Source: an uncultured Lachnospiraceae bacterium
GTDB taxonomy: Bacteria; Bacillota; Clostridia; Lachnospirales; Lachnospiraceae
Length of the DNA stretch: 64,000 nucleotides
Direction: 5' to 3'
NCBI GenBank assembly: GCA_947626775.1
Contig: CANQTL010000002.1
Span: forward strand, 124,001 to 188,000
Part shown: positions 8,388-18,061 of the stretch, one piece after another
How positions within the stretch are numbered: position 1 is the first letter of the stretch
How the letters are laid out: the number at the start of each line of letters is the position of its first letter
Notes under the pieces: model-generated
Seen by the model: the letters and a program-made list of their open reading frames with translations, nothing else
The model's database searches: none
What the model was told of the DNA's origin: nothing
Translations under genes and position numbers: made by a program

Positions 8388-9917
8388 TCACCGCCCGCGC
8401 CGCGCCGTCCTTTGCTTCACGATCCCCCACAGATACCCGAACTCTTCCGTTCTGCCGAACAGAAGCCAGAAAATACCGTTGAAAACGATACAGATAATCA
8501 CAAATACCGCCGCAAAAGCCGAAAAGGTAATCCGCGGCATCACAACCTGCCTGATCCCCTCCAGCACCAGATACAGCCCTGCAACAACCGCCGCATATTT
8601 CGCGAAATCAATGAAATATCCCCGCACCGGCCTGTCCAGTATGACCCTGTATATGATCACGGGTTTGGTGACATTGGCGATCAGTCCGGAGACAATCGTG
8701 CCGATATAGACGCCGATCAACCCGATCCGGCGCACAAGGACGATGGAGATGACCAGATTGACCGCTCCCTGTATCAGCGCCAGATACTTGTCCTGTTCAA
8801 ACACGCCCGCCGCCGTCTTAAAGTTGGAGAGAACGATCCGCTCTCCCTTGAAGTAAAAGTCGATCAGGATACAGAGCACCACCCCGTATGCAAGCGAGCG
8901 TCCCTCTCCTTTCCACAGAACCACAAACGGCGTCAGCAGGATGGCAAACCCCACCGCGGTGAATCCGTAGATCCAGCACGCCGCGAAACGATATACCCTG
9001 AACATCTGATACTGCCTGTCTTGTGACTCCGTGGCAATCAGATTGCCGAAGCCGGAAATCACAGAGTTGAAAAAAATATTGACTACGTTGGCGACAGAGT
9101 TCAGCACCATATTGTAATTGTCCACAAACCCCGTCACGGTGACGTTGATGAATCCCGAGATGATCATGCTGTCGGTCTGCAGTCTCGCGACGTCGCCAAC
9201 CTTGTGAAATACGAGCGCCTTCGTCTTCGCGGCGATCTCGCCGCTCTCCTCCTTCGTCAGCTTCGCCGCATCCCGGTCTGTCAGATAGGGGTATCGCCTG
9301 TTGAGGTACAGCGTCACGAAGATCTTCTGTATCAGCTCCACTCCCGCAGCCGTGAGCAGATAGGCATAGAAATTGCCCGTGGTGAGCACAACGACAATCT
9401 GCAGACTCACCGTAACCATCTTGGTCGCGGTGAGGATATTCGTCTGAATATAATTCTTCTGTTCGGCGTTGACAAGGCTGTACTTGTATGCGACGAAATA
9501 ACTGCTCACCGTGTTGAACAGGAAAATATAATAGTACAGCGTCAGATCCCGGACCGTAATCCCCTCAGGCTGCTTTACCAGCCACGGCAGAAGCGGCGAT
9601 ATGGCAAAACCGATCACTGCGATCACGACGCCGATAATCCGATAGGCCTGTCTGTAAAACCGCATGTAAGATTTGATCTTTTCATAATTCCGATCCGCCA
9701 CCGGCTTATAGAGGCTGTAATTAAGCGCCGTCCCGATCCCCAGCTCCGCCACGGACAAAACCGACAGAAGCGTTGTGTACAGGGCGTTCACGCCGTTCAG
9801 CGTATCGCCCAGACGATCGATAAAGATGGTGCGCAGCACAAAATTAAGAATCTGCGTTATGAAGTTGCCGACTTGTCCGAAGACAATATTCCTGATCGCC
9901 GATTGTACTCTGCCCAT
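8388..9917 (-). CDS. wzx: Wzx-type oligosaccharide flippase (MOP superfamily)
   Basis: 509 residues with about 12-14 membrane segments and the polysaccharide-synthesis transporter pattern. The N-terminal segment carries the family-like GQVGNFITQILNFVLR stretch, followed by paired helices through the whole length. It would move undecaprenyl-PP-linked repeat units across the membrane for the Wzy-like polymerase encoded two genes downstream. The start at 9917 is preferred over longer frame extensions because the preceding codons are polar and AGGCGG lies just upstream. It is the only MOP-type flippase in the window; the other export route is the ABC protein at 22333-24132. Confidence 0.88.
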   Translation of the reverse strand: MGRVQSAIRNIVFGQVGNFITQILNFVLRTIFIDRLGDTLNGVNALYTTLLSVLSVAELGIGTALNYSLYKPVADRNYEKIKSYMRFYRQAYRIIGVVIAVIGFAISPLLPWLVKQPEGITVRDLTLYYYIFLFNTVSSYFVAYKYSLVNAEQKNYIQTNILTATKMVTVSLQIVVVLTTGNFYAYLLTAAGVELIQKIFVTLYLNRRYPYLTDRDAAKLTKEESGEIAAKTKALVFHKVGDVARLQTDSMIISGFINVTVTGFVDNYNMVLNSVANVVNIFFNSVISGFGNLIATESQDRQYQMFRVYRFAACWIYGFTAVGFAILLTPFVVLWKGEGRSLAYGVVLCILIDFYFKGERIVLSNFKTAAGVFEQDKYLALIQGAVNLVISIVLVRRIGLIGVYIGTIVSGLIANVTKPVIIYRVILDRPVRGYFIDFAKYAAVVAGLYLVLEGIRQVVMPRITFSAFAAVFVIICIVFNGIFWLLFGRTEEFGYLWGIVKQRTARRGR

Positions 9918-9930
9918 AGAGCCGCCTTTC

Positions 9931-11163
9931 CTATCGCCCGGACTCTCCGCGGCACTGCCGCCATATCCTGAGCACCTCTTCGCCGGCCTCCCTGGCCCGC
10001 GCACAGTAAGCCGGCATCATTCGTTCCAGCCCGGCTCTGATCTGCGCTTCCCTGGCCATCAGCCATTCGTACGCCCCGATCAGTTCCTCCGGATCCTCCA
10101 GCGCCTGTACGGGAAGAACGTAATGTTCCTCGCTGCCGAAGAGATCCCTCGCGATCCCCCGCGCCTTCACGGAATAGCCGACCACCAGCGTCGGCACACA
10201 GCTCGAGTACGCGGCGATCGTCGCGTGTGTTCTGGCTCCGATAAAGATCCGGCACTGAGAGATGACATATTTCAGTCTCTGGCAGGACATGTCCTGAAAC
10301 AAAAACACCCTGTCATTGGCCTCATATCCGCGGTAGAGCTCTCTGAGCGTCCTTCTGTCGTCCGTGTGATGCCATACGACATGCGGAATCAGCGCAATAC
10401 AGTTGTCGGACGTCTGCAGGATATGATCGATCAGCCTGCGATAGTTGGCCATCGTGATGCCCTGCACCTGCTCCCGCTCCACCGCCATCGGACTCACATT
10501 GATACCGATTGTTTTGCCCGGCGCAAACCCATGCGGCAATTCCGCCGCCTCCGGTTCCAGCGCAAATGCCGGATCGGGAAATGCCTTCACATTGTCCGTG
10601 ACGCCCGCGGCGCGCAGCGCCTGTTCCGTAATGGATTCCCGCGGAGTGATCAGCGCATACCGCTTCATATCCCCGACGACTTCCGGCTCTTCAAGAAGCT
10701 CCGGCTCCAGGGAACAGCCCCAGAGCACCGTCTTTGCGCCCGCCCTGCAAAAAGCGGCGTTGGCGGTGATCGCCTCCCGCCTGGACAGTTCATAGCAGTA
10801 CAGATCCCCGCCGATCGACAAATATACGGGCGCGCGGTTCCTGCCGAGCACTTCGCGGAACCGGTACCGCATGAAAGATTCGGGATCGCGAAATACCGCG
10901 CGCAGCACATAACACCGCACATGCGCAAAGAAATGTTCCGCGATTTTCCTTTCCTGCAGGATATCGCACAGCTGCGGCAGGGAATACGCCCTGTCCTCCG
11001 CCTCGCTGTTGGTGACCAAAAGTTTCGGAACGTCCCCCAGCATATGGCATGTGCTGTTCACAATCGCCTCGCAGCCATGATTGCCGCTGCCCCCGTGGAG
11101 ATACATGACGATCCGCTCTCTTTCCTCAGCCGCCCTGTCCTCTCTCTTATCATTCACCGTCAT
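9931..11163 (-). CDS. Polysaccharide pyruvyltransferase family protein
   Basis: 410 residues matching the CsaB/PssM/WcaK-type pyruvyltransferase family. A GGSGNHGCEA motif lies near residues 24-33, a GDLYCYE-like acidic segment follows, and a C-terminal GARTHATIAA motif gives the GT-B-like second half. Family members transfer ketal-linked pyruvate from PEP to a sugar of a repeat unit or wall polymer. The ATG overlaps the stop of the upstream GT2 gene by four bases. Addition of pyruvate would give the block C polymer a negative charge, and CsaB-type pyruvylation can create binding sites for SLH proteins. Which sugar is modified is unknown. Confidence 0.85.
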   Translation of the reverse strand: MTVNDKREDRAAEERERIVMYLHGGSGNHGCEAIVNSTCHMLGDVPKLLVTNSEAEDRAYSLPQLCDILQERKIAEHFFAHVRCYVLRAVFRDPESFMRYRFREVLGRNRAPVYLSIGGDLYCYELSRREAITANAAFCRAGAKTVLWGCSLEPELLEEPEVVGDMKRYALITPRESITEQALRAAGVTDNVKAFPDPAFALEPEAAELPHGFAPGKTIGINVSPMAVEREQVQGITMANYRRLIDHILQTSDNCIALIPHVVWHHTDDRRTLRELYRGYEANDRVFLFQDMSCQRLKYVISQCRIFIGARTHATIAAYSSCVPTLVVGYSVKARGIARDLFGSEEHYVLPVQALEDPEELIGAYEWLMAREAQIRAGLERMMPAYCARAREAGEEVLRIWRQCRGESGR

Positions 11164-12221
11164 CTCGCCTTACCCTTTCTGCCGGCCCTGTCATACTGCT
11201 TCATGATCACACGCAGAATCCGCAGAATCACCTTGTTCGGATGCCGCATCCCGAAATATAACAGGATATTGGCCTTATTCTTCAGGACAAGCGGCGTACG
11301 GATAATTCTCTCCCTGATATCGGATCTCGTAAAAACCTCCTCTGCCCGTCTCAAATAATCCTTATCCGGATTGCGCAGCTCATTTTTCATCACCAAAAGC
11401 AGCATCAGACAATATTCGCGGTCTATCGCCTCCGCATTGTCCCTGATGCCTTTGCCCTCCGACACACGGATCCAGAGCGCCCGCGCACGCTCCACGCTGT
11501 CCAGTATATCGGCATTATACCCGTGTACCATGGAATTTTCCACGAAACGGTAATGATAGAACAGGGCTCCTTCCATCACGACCAGCCGGGTACAGTCCAA
11601 AAGCGCAGGGTATACCAGATTGAAATCTTCCCCCACGTAGATGGCCGCGTCACAGTATGTCTCATTCCCCTCAAAAACCGATCTTTCATACAGCTTCATG
11701 CAGCGGGAAACCGGAAGAATACGCTGCTCTCTGCCCAAAAACTGATCTTTGATCCGCGTCTGCAGCTTCTCGCCCTCGTACACGCCCGGCTCGGCAAAAC
11801 AGATCGCAGCCACCGTCTCCCGGGTCTTTTCCAGAATATGATTGCAGCAGACGATCTCCCCCCGCCGCCCGATAAGCTGCCCGGACATCTCCCGCAGCGT
11901 ATCGGCCTCAATATAATCGTCGCTGTCAACGAACATACAATACTCGCCCGACGCCGCGTGCAGTCCCGCCAGCGACGCGGTGGTGCAGCCCCCGTTCTTC
12001 TGGTGGATTACGCGCACTCTCGGATCCTGCGCGGCATAGCGGTCACAAATCTCACCGCTTCCGTCCGAAGATTCATCGTCCACCAGCAGCAGCTCGATGT
12101 TCCGATAAGTCTGTCCCAGAATGCTCTCAACACTCTGCGCCAGATACCGTTTCGCATTGTAAACCGGCACAATCACGCTGATCTTGTATTCTTCCCGGTT
12201 TTCGGATGTCTGCCCCGTCAT
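11160..12221 (-). CDS. Family 2 glycosyltransferase
   Basis: 353 residues. The GT-A domain begins with SVIVPVYN near residues 15-22 and has the metal-binding DSDD at 99-102, typical of inverting GT2 enzymes. The C-terminal third is basic and lacks clear membrane spans, so it acts on lipid-linked acceptors at the membrane surface. The start at 12221 gives a 4-bp overlap with the fucosyltransferase gene and removes a non-homologous extension. Cys in the QKNGGCTTASLAG segment replaces the more usual Ala/Ser pattern. Donor and acceptor are not predictable. Confidence 0.87.
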   Translation of the reverse strand: MTGQTSENREEYKISVIVPVYNAKRYLAQSVESILGQTYRNIELLLVDDESSDGSGEICDRYAAQDPRVRVIHQKNGGCTTASLAGLHAASGEYCMFVDSDDYIEADTLREMSGQLIGRRGEIVCCNHILEKTRETVAAICFAEPGVYEGEKLQTRIKDQFLGREQRILPVSRCMKLYERSVFEGNETYCDAAIYVGEDFNLVYPALLDCTRLVVMEGALFYHYRFVENSMVHGYNADILDSVERARALWIRVSEGKGIRDNAEAIDREYCLMLLLVMKNELRNPDKDYLRRAEEVFTRSDIRERIIRTPLVLKNKANILLYFGMRHPNKVILRILRVIMKQYDRAGRKGKAR

Positions 12222-13144
12222 AGAATCCCTCCCTGCGGTGTGATCAAAACCCATCTCTGCCACAGTTCTTTCATCCGTTCCGGTTCACACAGCTGCGTGT
12301 TCTTGTGGACGGATGGCCGTATCATAATCTTGTCCCTGTGCGCGTTCAGCCTCGCGCCCCAGAAGCTGAATGTGCTGTTGGCGCATATATTGTGCTTACA
12401 GCGGCTCATCAGCATCATATCGTAGAAGCTGTTTTCGCCCCGGTTCCAGTCTATCAGCCGGTATTCTGCTCCCCTGTAGCGCTCCCGCACATAGTCCGTA
12501 TCGTCCGAAAACAGATAAAACACCGCTTTCGGAAAACGTTCCCGCAGACAGGCCATGGCCCGGTCATAATAGGCGTCCGTGCAGATTCCTCCGAACAGGC
12601 TTCGGTTGGCGTCCTCCAGATAGTCCCCTCTGCGGATATGGACGCTGACAGATTCCACATCTTCCATCTCCTGCGCTACGTCGTCGTTCCTGCGCTGTAT
12701 TTCCGCCTCGCCGCTTCGCGGAAAAACGAGTTCCTCTCTCAGGATATCCAGAACATCCGCATAGTACTTCTCGCAGGCCCAGTATCCCGCCAGATAGCGG
12801 TCGTCCATATCAAAAATCTCCGGGTGGTACATGTCCGTCTCCTCGAAGAGACGCCCTGCGTCAACCCTCAGCTTTCGCCGTACTCTGGCAAATATTTTTT
12901 CCGGCTCTTCCCACAGCCTTCCGAGAACCGCGCGAATCTCGTCCTCCGAAGCGATCCGGCATCGGGGCGGCTGCAGACGCGCAAGCTCCAGCTCCCTCGA
13001 CGTCACCGCGCCCGCCTGCAGGATTTTGTCTCCAAACCACGAAGTGTCCAGCCTTACCTCTCTGCCGAGACGCTCCAATTTCCGATACAGCGCATACTGC
13101 TGCAGCTGGTTGCCCAGCCCGCCCATCACTCTGACAATCAACAT
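12218..13144 (-). CDS. Alpha-1,2-fucosyltransferase-like (GT11)
   Basis: 308 residues. GGLGNQ at 8-13 and HIRRGDY at 169-175 are the GDP-fucose binding signatures of GT11. Enzymes of this family move L-fucose from GDP-Fuc to the 2-OH of a galactose or related sugar. An AAGGAG ribosome site nine bases before the ATG at 13144 fixes the start and excludes a longer form. It shares most of its architecture with the GT11 at 24129-25064. No GDP-fucose synthesis genes are in the window, so the donor must be made elsewhere, or a related GDP-sugar is used. Confidence 0.9.
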   Translation of the reverse strand: MLIVRVMGGLGNQLQQYALYRKLERLGREVRLDTSWFGDKILQAGAVTSRELELARLQPPRCRIASEDEIRAVLGRLWEEPEKIFARVRRKLRVDAGRLFEETDMYHPEIFDMDDRYLAGYWACEKYYADVLDILREELVFPRSGEAEIQRRNDDVAQEMEDVESVSVHIRRGDYLEDANRSLFGGICTDAYYDRAMACLRERFPKAVFYLFSDDTDYVRERYRGAEYRLIDWNRGENSFYDMMLMSRCKHNICANSTFSFWGARLNAHRDKIMIRPSVHKNTQLCEPERMKELWQRWVLITPQGGIL

Positions 13145-13195
13145 AACCGATGACTCCTTACCGCCCAACAACCTTGCCGCATCCGCGCCGCACGG

Positions 13196-14203
13196 TCAAA
13201 ACATCGCTTTCCGCAGCCCATACAAGGCCAGATACAGTTTCGGGCAGACCGCAAACAGCGCGGTCTTGAGACGGTATCCCGCGGACAGTCCGCCCCATGC
13301 GCCGGGGACACGCATGGCCTCTCTCAGCCTCTCATGGCAGATTCTGACATATGCGCCCTGAGCGCGCCGCTCTGCGGCGGGCAGCATGGCGATCTTGCCC
13401 ACCGTGAGCATGATGCCCGTCATATACAGCGCCGTCACCCGCGCGTCGAGCGCCGGATCCATGCGCAACACTTCCTCTCTGGCCAGCTGCCAGCAGATGA
13501 TCTGATCCATGTAGGACGGCTGGAAGCTCCGATACATGGCGCCGGCAGGATTTTGGAAATAGCCGTATCCCTTCCAGTCTGTCTCCGCCACTCTGTCCGC
13601 ATAGAAGAGCAGCCGCACAAGAAACAGCATATCTTCGCCGATCGTGAGTTCTTCCGGGAAACGGACCCTGTCAAACAGCGCTCTCCGGTACAGCTTGCTC
13701 CAACAGCGGCTGTTGCCGCGCAGCACAGCGTCCCGCAGATAACTCCCGGCGTCGTATGCCACATATCCTGCAGCCGTCTCGGCCCCCGCCGAAACGGCGC
13801 TCTCCCACTCCGCCTCGTCGCGCCACATACAAAAACCACAACCCGCCACGTCGCTGCCCGTATCGGTTATGCCCTCATACAACGCCCGCAGCATGTCCGG
13901 GTGCAGTCTGTCATCCGCGTCCACAAAGGTAATCAGTTCTCCCGCCGCCGCATCGACGCCGGCATTCCGCGCCGCGGAGACGCCCGCGTCTTCCCGCCTG
14001 AGGATCCTCACATTGCCGCAGGCCCCCGCAATCTTTGCGCAGATCTCTCCGGTGCGGTCCGTGGAACCGTTGTCGACAATAATAACCTCCACATTTTCAT
14101 AAGTCTGCGCTTCAATGCTGTGAATACAGTGCTCCAGGTAATCCTGTCCGTTACGGACAGGAACGATCACACTGATCAGCGGTCTCTCATTTTCCATTTC
14201 CAT
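13196..14203 (-). CDS. Family 2 glycosyltransferase
   Basis: 335 residues. SVIVPVRN near 11-18 and DADD at 95-98 identify a GT-A fold GT2 enzyme; the EDAGVSAARN segment before the DXD is typical. A GGGGAG eight bases upstream supports the ATG at 14203, which overlaps the GT4 gene before it by 17 bases. The C-terminal part has weakly hydrophobic helices but no clear membrane span. It belongs to the assembly line of block C, between a GT4 and a GT11 gene. The sugar it transfers cannot be read from the sequence. Confidence 0.87.
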   Translation of the reverse strand: MEMENERPLISVIVPVRNGQDYLEHCIHSIEAQTYENVEVIIVDNGSTDRTGEICAKIAGACGNVRILRREDAGVSAARNAGVDAAAGELITFVDADDRLHPDMLRALYEGITDTGSDVAGCGFCMWRDEAEWESAVSAGAETAAGYVAYDAGSYLRDAVLRGNSRCWSKLYRRALFDRVRFPEELTIGEDMLFLVRLLFYADRVAETDWKGYGYFQNPAGAMYRSFQPSYMDQIICWQLAREEVLRMDPALDARVTALYMTGIMLTVGKIAMLPAAERRAQGAYVRICHERLREAMRVPGAWGGLSAGYRLKTALFAVCPKLYLALYGLRKAMF

Positions 14204-15272
14204 GCTGTGACTCCCCGCGGCTGACCGACTCATATATGGCAAGAAGCCGTTCCATGTTCTGTTCGATAGAATACTCCGCCTCCGCCTTCCGGCGGGCGTT
14301 CTCTCCGAGCCTGCGGCACAGCGCCGGATCTGCCAGCAGTCTTGTCAGCCCTCCGGCCAGCGCATCCACATCCCGGGGCGTGACGAGCAGCCCCGTCTCC
14401 CCCTCCGCGATCATATCGGGAATGCCGCCCGTCCTCGACGCAACGATGGCGCAGGAATGCGCCATGGCTTCCAGGATCGACACTGACTGTCCCTCGAAAT
14501 GGGAGGGCATCACGAAGATATCGCATTCCTGCAGATATCTCTCTTTCTCGGCGCCGCCGATCCAGCCGGGAGCCGTCACATAATCTCCCAGCGCTTCCGC
14601 CTGCTCCCGCAGCTTTCCGTCCTCCCAGATACCGGCAAGACAGAGCCGTACATCGGGATATTTCTCACGCAGGGAGGGCATGGCCGCCAGCAATTCGCCG
14701 ATGCCCTTAGCCCCGCACAGTCTTCCCAGATACAGAATTCTGTGAACGCCGTAGGTTTTCTCTTCCCGCCGCGGAATGTGGATTGCATCGGGCAGAACCG
14801 TGATCTTTTCTCTCCCTATGATCTCTCCGAAGAAATCTTTCCAGGCCGTTCCGAGCACCAGGAAGGCGTCCCCCCTGGAGAGCACCCGCTTCACACTTTG
14901 CCTGCCCCTGCCGCTCAGCTCTTTTTTATAGAATTCCGGGAAATTCCCGCCGTGCTGATGAATCACCGTTTTTTTGCCGAACGCCTTCGCCGTGACGATA
15001 AAGAGAGATTTCCGATAATAGCTGACGTCAGACGCCACATTGACATGTACGATATTGTACTTCCTCAGCCTGACAAGGAACCGCAGATAGGCCCGTATCG
15101 CGCACAGCAGCTTGGCCGCCCGGCTCCCCTCTCTCATCGTGCCGATGTAGCACAGATCGACGCGCCGGTCGAGTCCGGCCTCATAATAGTTGTTCACCAC
15201 GCCGGAGATGCCTCCGTGAACGCTTCTGTCCGGTCCGACCATCAGCACCCGGAGCTTCTTCTCCTCCATCAT
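14187..15272 (-). CDS. Family 4 glycosyltransferase
   Basis: 361 residues with a two-domain GT-B fold. The N-terminal HGGISGVVNNY segment is a donor/acceptor loop, and the C-terminal EGQSVSILEA motif begins at 260 with the two conserved glutamates that bind nucleotide sugar. It is the second gene of block C and overlaps the initiating transferase by four bases (ATGA at 15269-15272). It therefore probably adds the second sugar to the undecaprenyl-PP-linked first sugar. A nearby Met codon three bases downstream is an equally possible start. Confidence 0.88.
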   Translation of the reverse strand: MMEEKKLRVLMVGPDRSVHGGISGVVNNYYEAGLDRRVDLCYIGTMREGSRAAKLLCAIRAYLRFLVRLRKYNIVHVNVASDVSYYRKSLFIVTAKAFGKKTVIHQHGGNFPEFYKKELSGRGRQSVKRVLSRGDAFLVLGTAWKDFFGEIIGREKITVLPDAIHIPRREEKTYGVHRILYLGRLCGAKGIGELLAAMPSLREKYPDVRLCLAGIWEDGKLREQAEALGDYVTAPGWIGGAEKERYLQECDIFVMPSHFEGQSVSILEAMAHSCAIVASRTGGIPDMIAEGETGLLVTPRDVDALAGGLTRLLADPALCRRLGENARRKAEAEYSIEQNMERLLAIYESVSRGESQHGNGK

Positions 15273-16681
15273 TTCGAACCCTTTCCCGTCAGCACGACCC
15301 AAACGGTCCGAAGCAGAATCTTGATATCCAGTCCAAGCGTCCAGTTATCGATATATTCCAGATCCAGCCTGACCACCTCGTCGAAATCCACGATCTCGCT
15401 GCGCCCATTCACCTGCCACAGCCCGGTCAGGCCGGGCGTCATGCTGATGCGCCGCCTGTAGTGGGAATTATACTGCTCAAATTCCTCCTCTGTCGGCGGT
15501 CTCGTCCCGACGAGACTCATATCGCCCTTCACGATATTAAAGAACTGCGGCAACTCGTCGATACTGGTCTTGCGGATAAACCGCCCCACTCGCGTGATGC
15601 GCGGATCGTTCTCCATCTTGAACATCAGCCCCTGCATCTCATTCTGCGCCTCCAGCTCTTTCTTCCGCTCCTCGGCGTCGATATACATGGAGCGGAATTT
15701 GTAGATTTTAAAACGCCTGCCGTTCTTGCCGATCCTGGTCTGGGCGAAGAATACCGGCCCGGGTGAATCCAGCTTGATCGCCAGCGCCACAAAAGGCGTC
15801 AGTACCGCCGTGACGACACAGCCCGCCAGGCCGCCGACAATGTCGATCAGGCGCTTGATCGTCATGCGCCTGTAGTCTATGCTGTTGATCGAGTAGGTCA
15901 CAACCGTATAACCCGCGAATTTTCCTACCCGGACTTCCTTCTGCGGCCGCTCGATGATATCGATATTGTAATGACAGGCGATCCCCATGGACTCCAGTTC
16001 ATATATGAGATGCCGCACATAGCCCATGTCCTCGTCCGGCAGATTGAGGAATACCTCGTCCAGAGGCATCTGCCTTGCCAGATCCAGCACATTCTCCCCG
16101 TCCGCGTTCACCTCGACCCCGTCTATCACCGTACCTCTGCGGTCCGCGTCCACGCAGGCCAGCGCCACGATCTCATAGCTGATATCCACCGCCGCCTTCA
16201 CGTCGGACACCGTCTTTTCCAGCTCGGCGTCCTTTGTGATAATCATCATTTTGATGATATTCGACTTGGATGTAAAATAGATCCACAGCACCTTTTTCAT
16301 GGCGATTCTCACAAGCCACACAATCAGTATGTCCAGCACGCCGAAGTATCCCATCACCAGCCTGGAAAAGTACAGACCTCTCTGGAAGAGAAACAGTCCC
16401 GCCATCAGCGACAGCACCATAAACAGATTGAATTTGACGACGGCGATAAACTCTATGAGAAACCCTCGTTTCAAGAACTCTCTGTTCCAGTCGAACAGAA
16501 AGCTGTAGACCACGCAGAACAGCAGAAAACAGACGTAACCAATAAAATGAAGTTCCGGCTCGTCCACCCATCTGAACGCGTGAAAGCGCATCAGAATTGC
16601 TATGCTATATGCGATTGAGATGCTGACCAGATCCATGAAAAGCAGCCAGTATCCCTCTATGATCTTCGTCTTACGGTTCAT
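15269..16681 (-). CDS. WbaP/CpsE-type polyprenyl-P sugar-1-P transferase
   Basis: 470 residues. Four N-terminal membrane helices (within about 10-135) are followed by a cytoplasmic Rossmann-like region (about 140-265). The catalytic C-terminal bacterial sugar transferase domain starts near 275, with a membrane-embedded helix, KFRSM at 328-332 and the DE pair in DELPQF at 375-380. This large monotopic/polytopic class puts the first sugar phosphate (often Gal, Glc or GlcNAc) on undecaprenyl phosphate. GAGGGATCAG precedes the ATG at 16681. It opens block C behind a strong promoter-like site, so it is the committed step for the Wzx/Wzy polymer and independent of the PglC-like enzyme at 54357. Confidence 0.9.
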   Translation of the reverse strand: MNRKTKIIEGYWLLFMDLVSISIAYSIAILMRFHAFRWVDEPELHFIGYVCFLLFCVVYSFLFDWNREFLKRGFLIEFIAVVKFNLFMVLSLMAGLFLFQRGLYFSRLVMGYFGVLDILIVWLVRIAMKKVLWIYFTSKSNIIKMMIITKDAELEKTVSDVKAAVDISYEIVALACVDADRRGTVIDGVEVNADGENVLDLARQMPLDEVFLNLPDEDMGYVRHLIYELESMGIACHYNIDIIERPQKEVRVGKFAGYTVVTYSINSIDYRRMTIKRLIDIVGGLAGCVVTAVLTPFVALAIKLDSPGPVFFAQTRIGKNGRRFKIYKFRSMYIDAEERKKELEAQNEMQGLMFKMENDPRITRVGRFIRKTSIDELPQFFNIVKGDMSLVGTRPPTEEEFEQYNSHYRRRISMTPGLTGLWQVNGRSEIVDFDEVVRLDLEYIDNWTLGLDIKILLRTVWVVLTGKGSK

Positions 16682-16731
16682 TCTGATCCCTCGGCAGATC
16701 TTATCCGTCCTGCAAAATACAATATCAGTTA

Positions 16732-16760
16732 ATAATAGCATTTTTCAGGGAAAATTTCAA
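16732..16760 (-). promoter_or_regulatory. Sigma-A-type promoter before block C
   Basis: On the minus strand a TTGAAA -35 box (16755-16760) is followed after 17 bases by TATTAT (16732-16737), with a TGC extended -10 element in front of it. Both hexamers match consensus at five of six positions. Transcription would begin near 16725 and give a leader of about 44 bases before the ATG at 16681. It lies in a 96-base AT-richer gap after the Wzy-like gene. Confidence 0.65.
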
Positions 16761-16777
16761 CATTCTGCGCACAATGA

Positions 16778-18028
16778 TCAGGCCGGACGACCGTCCGGCA
16801 GCCGACCTTCCCGCTCCCGGTTTCCTCCCGTCAGATAGTATCCCATGATCATCAGCAGGAAATTCCTGCCAAGATACACGGAAATCAGATGCGCTTCGAT
16901 CACGGTATAGACGGTCAGCGTCGCAAAGACCAGCAGCCCGCAGATATCCCGGCGTCTGTAGAGTTTCCACAGAAGCGCAAGCTGCGCGGCGGCATACAGG
17001 GATCCGGGCACGACGCCGTACCAGTAGAACAGCTTCACCCATCCCATATCGAAATAGTGTTCCCGATTGCCGGGCTCCGAGAAAGCCGACCAGGTCCCGA
17101 TCATCCCCTCATTGCCTTCCGTGTCCGTGAGCGAGACGATCCTGCCGCTTGTCAGCCGGTCTATCTTTTCCAGCAGCACAATATGCCTGTTATCGCGCGG
17201 ATTGTTGTAGTAGAAAGCGTTCCACCGCGCGTCCCGCACACGCTGCGCGCACGCCGCGGCGTCTACGGAAAATGCCAGGCTGCAAATCAGCACGAACAGC
17301 CCTCCCGCATAGAGAAATTTCCTGTCCCGCAGACTGCGGCAGTAGTGAAGCACACAGGCCCCCGCCAGAAACGCGGTCGCGATCAACATCCCGGTCTTAG
17401 ATCCCGTCAGCAGATAGACGCCGACATTCAGCAGCATCAGAAACAGGTAACTGTACCATTTCATACGGTCAAACCAGATGTAGACGCCCAGGACTGCCAG
17501 CATCAGAAACATGCAGGAAAGCGCGTTCGGATGCCCCATGCCCAGAGTATAGCGCGTCTCCTGCGCCGCCTCCTCGCCGATGTATCTGGTCACTTCCGGC
17601 GCGGCATGTCCATAGTCCTGAGTCAGACTGACAGCGCCGTAAATACCCGTCAGGGCCAGCATGATGATAACCGTACAGCCTGCCAGCGTCACATAAAAAG
17701 TATATTTTAACATTTGTCTGAGCGGAATATCCCTGCACGCCGCCACAAAAGTCACAAGCCGGATCAGATCATTGCCGCCCGTCGCCCGGTAGGACACAAA
17801 CGCAACGGCCTCCAGCGCGGCGATAACCGCCCACTCTCGCAGAGAATAGCCCGTCAGGGTCAGTTTCAGCGCAAAGAGCAGGAACGTAACGCGAAACAGC
17901 TGTCCCTCGACCGGATTGATATAATTGCTTTTATCTACAATCACCATAAGGAGTTCCAGAGTCAGGCCGCTGTAGAAAAGGAACCACGGAAGCCTGCTCT
18001 CCCTCGCTCTGCGGTATAATTCACTCAT
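16778..18028 (-). CDS. Wzy-like O-antigen polymerase family protein
   Basis: 416 residues, polytopic with about ten membrane segments. GMGHPN at 163-168 and a TGSKTG motif further on are typical of Wzy-type polymerases, and a larger polar loop in the second half (the ARWNAFYYNN region) matches the periplasmic loop expected. The start at 18028 is chosen for GAGGAG seven bases upstream; a GTG one codon earlier is possible. It is the last gene of block B, after the GT17 gene, and is separated from block C by a promoter. It would join repeat units exported by the ABC protein or the Wzx protein. Confidence 0.78.
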   Translation of the reverse strand: MSELYRRARESRLPWFLFYSGLTLELLMVIVDKSNYINPVEGQLFRVTFLLFALKLTLTGYSLREWAVIAALEAVAFVSYRATGGNDLIRLVTFVAACRDIPLRQMLKYTFYVTLAGCTVIIMLALTGIYGAVSLTQDYGHAAPEVTRYIGEEAAQETRYTLGMGHPNALSCMFLMLAVLGVYIWFDRMKWYSYLFLMLLNVGVYLLTGSKTGMLIATAFLAGACVLHYCRSLRDRKFLYAGGLFVLICSLAFSVDAAACAQRVRDARWNAFYYNNPRDNRHIVLLEKIDRLTSGRIVSLTDTEGNEGMIGTWSAFSEPGNREHYFDMGWVKLFYWYGVVPGSLYAAAQLALLWKLYRRRDICGLLVFATLTVYTVIEAHLISVYLGRNFLLMIMGYYLTGGNREREGRLPDGRPA

Positions 18029-18061
18029 CACGCTTCTCCTCTGTCCTTCTTTCCGCGCCGC

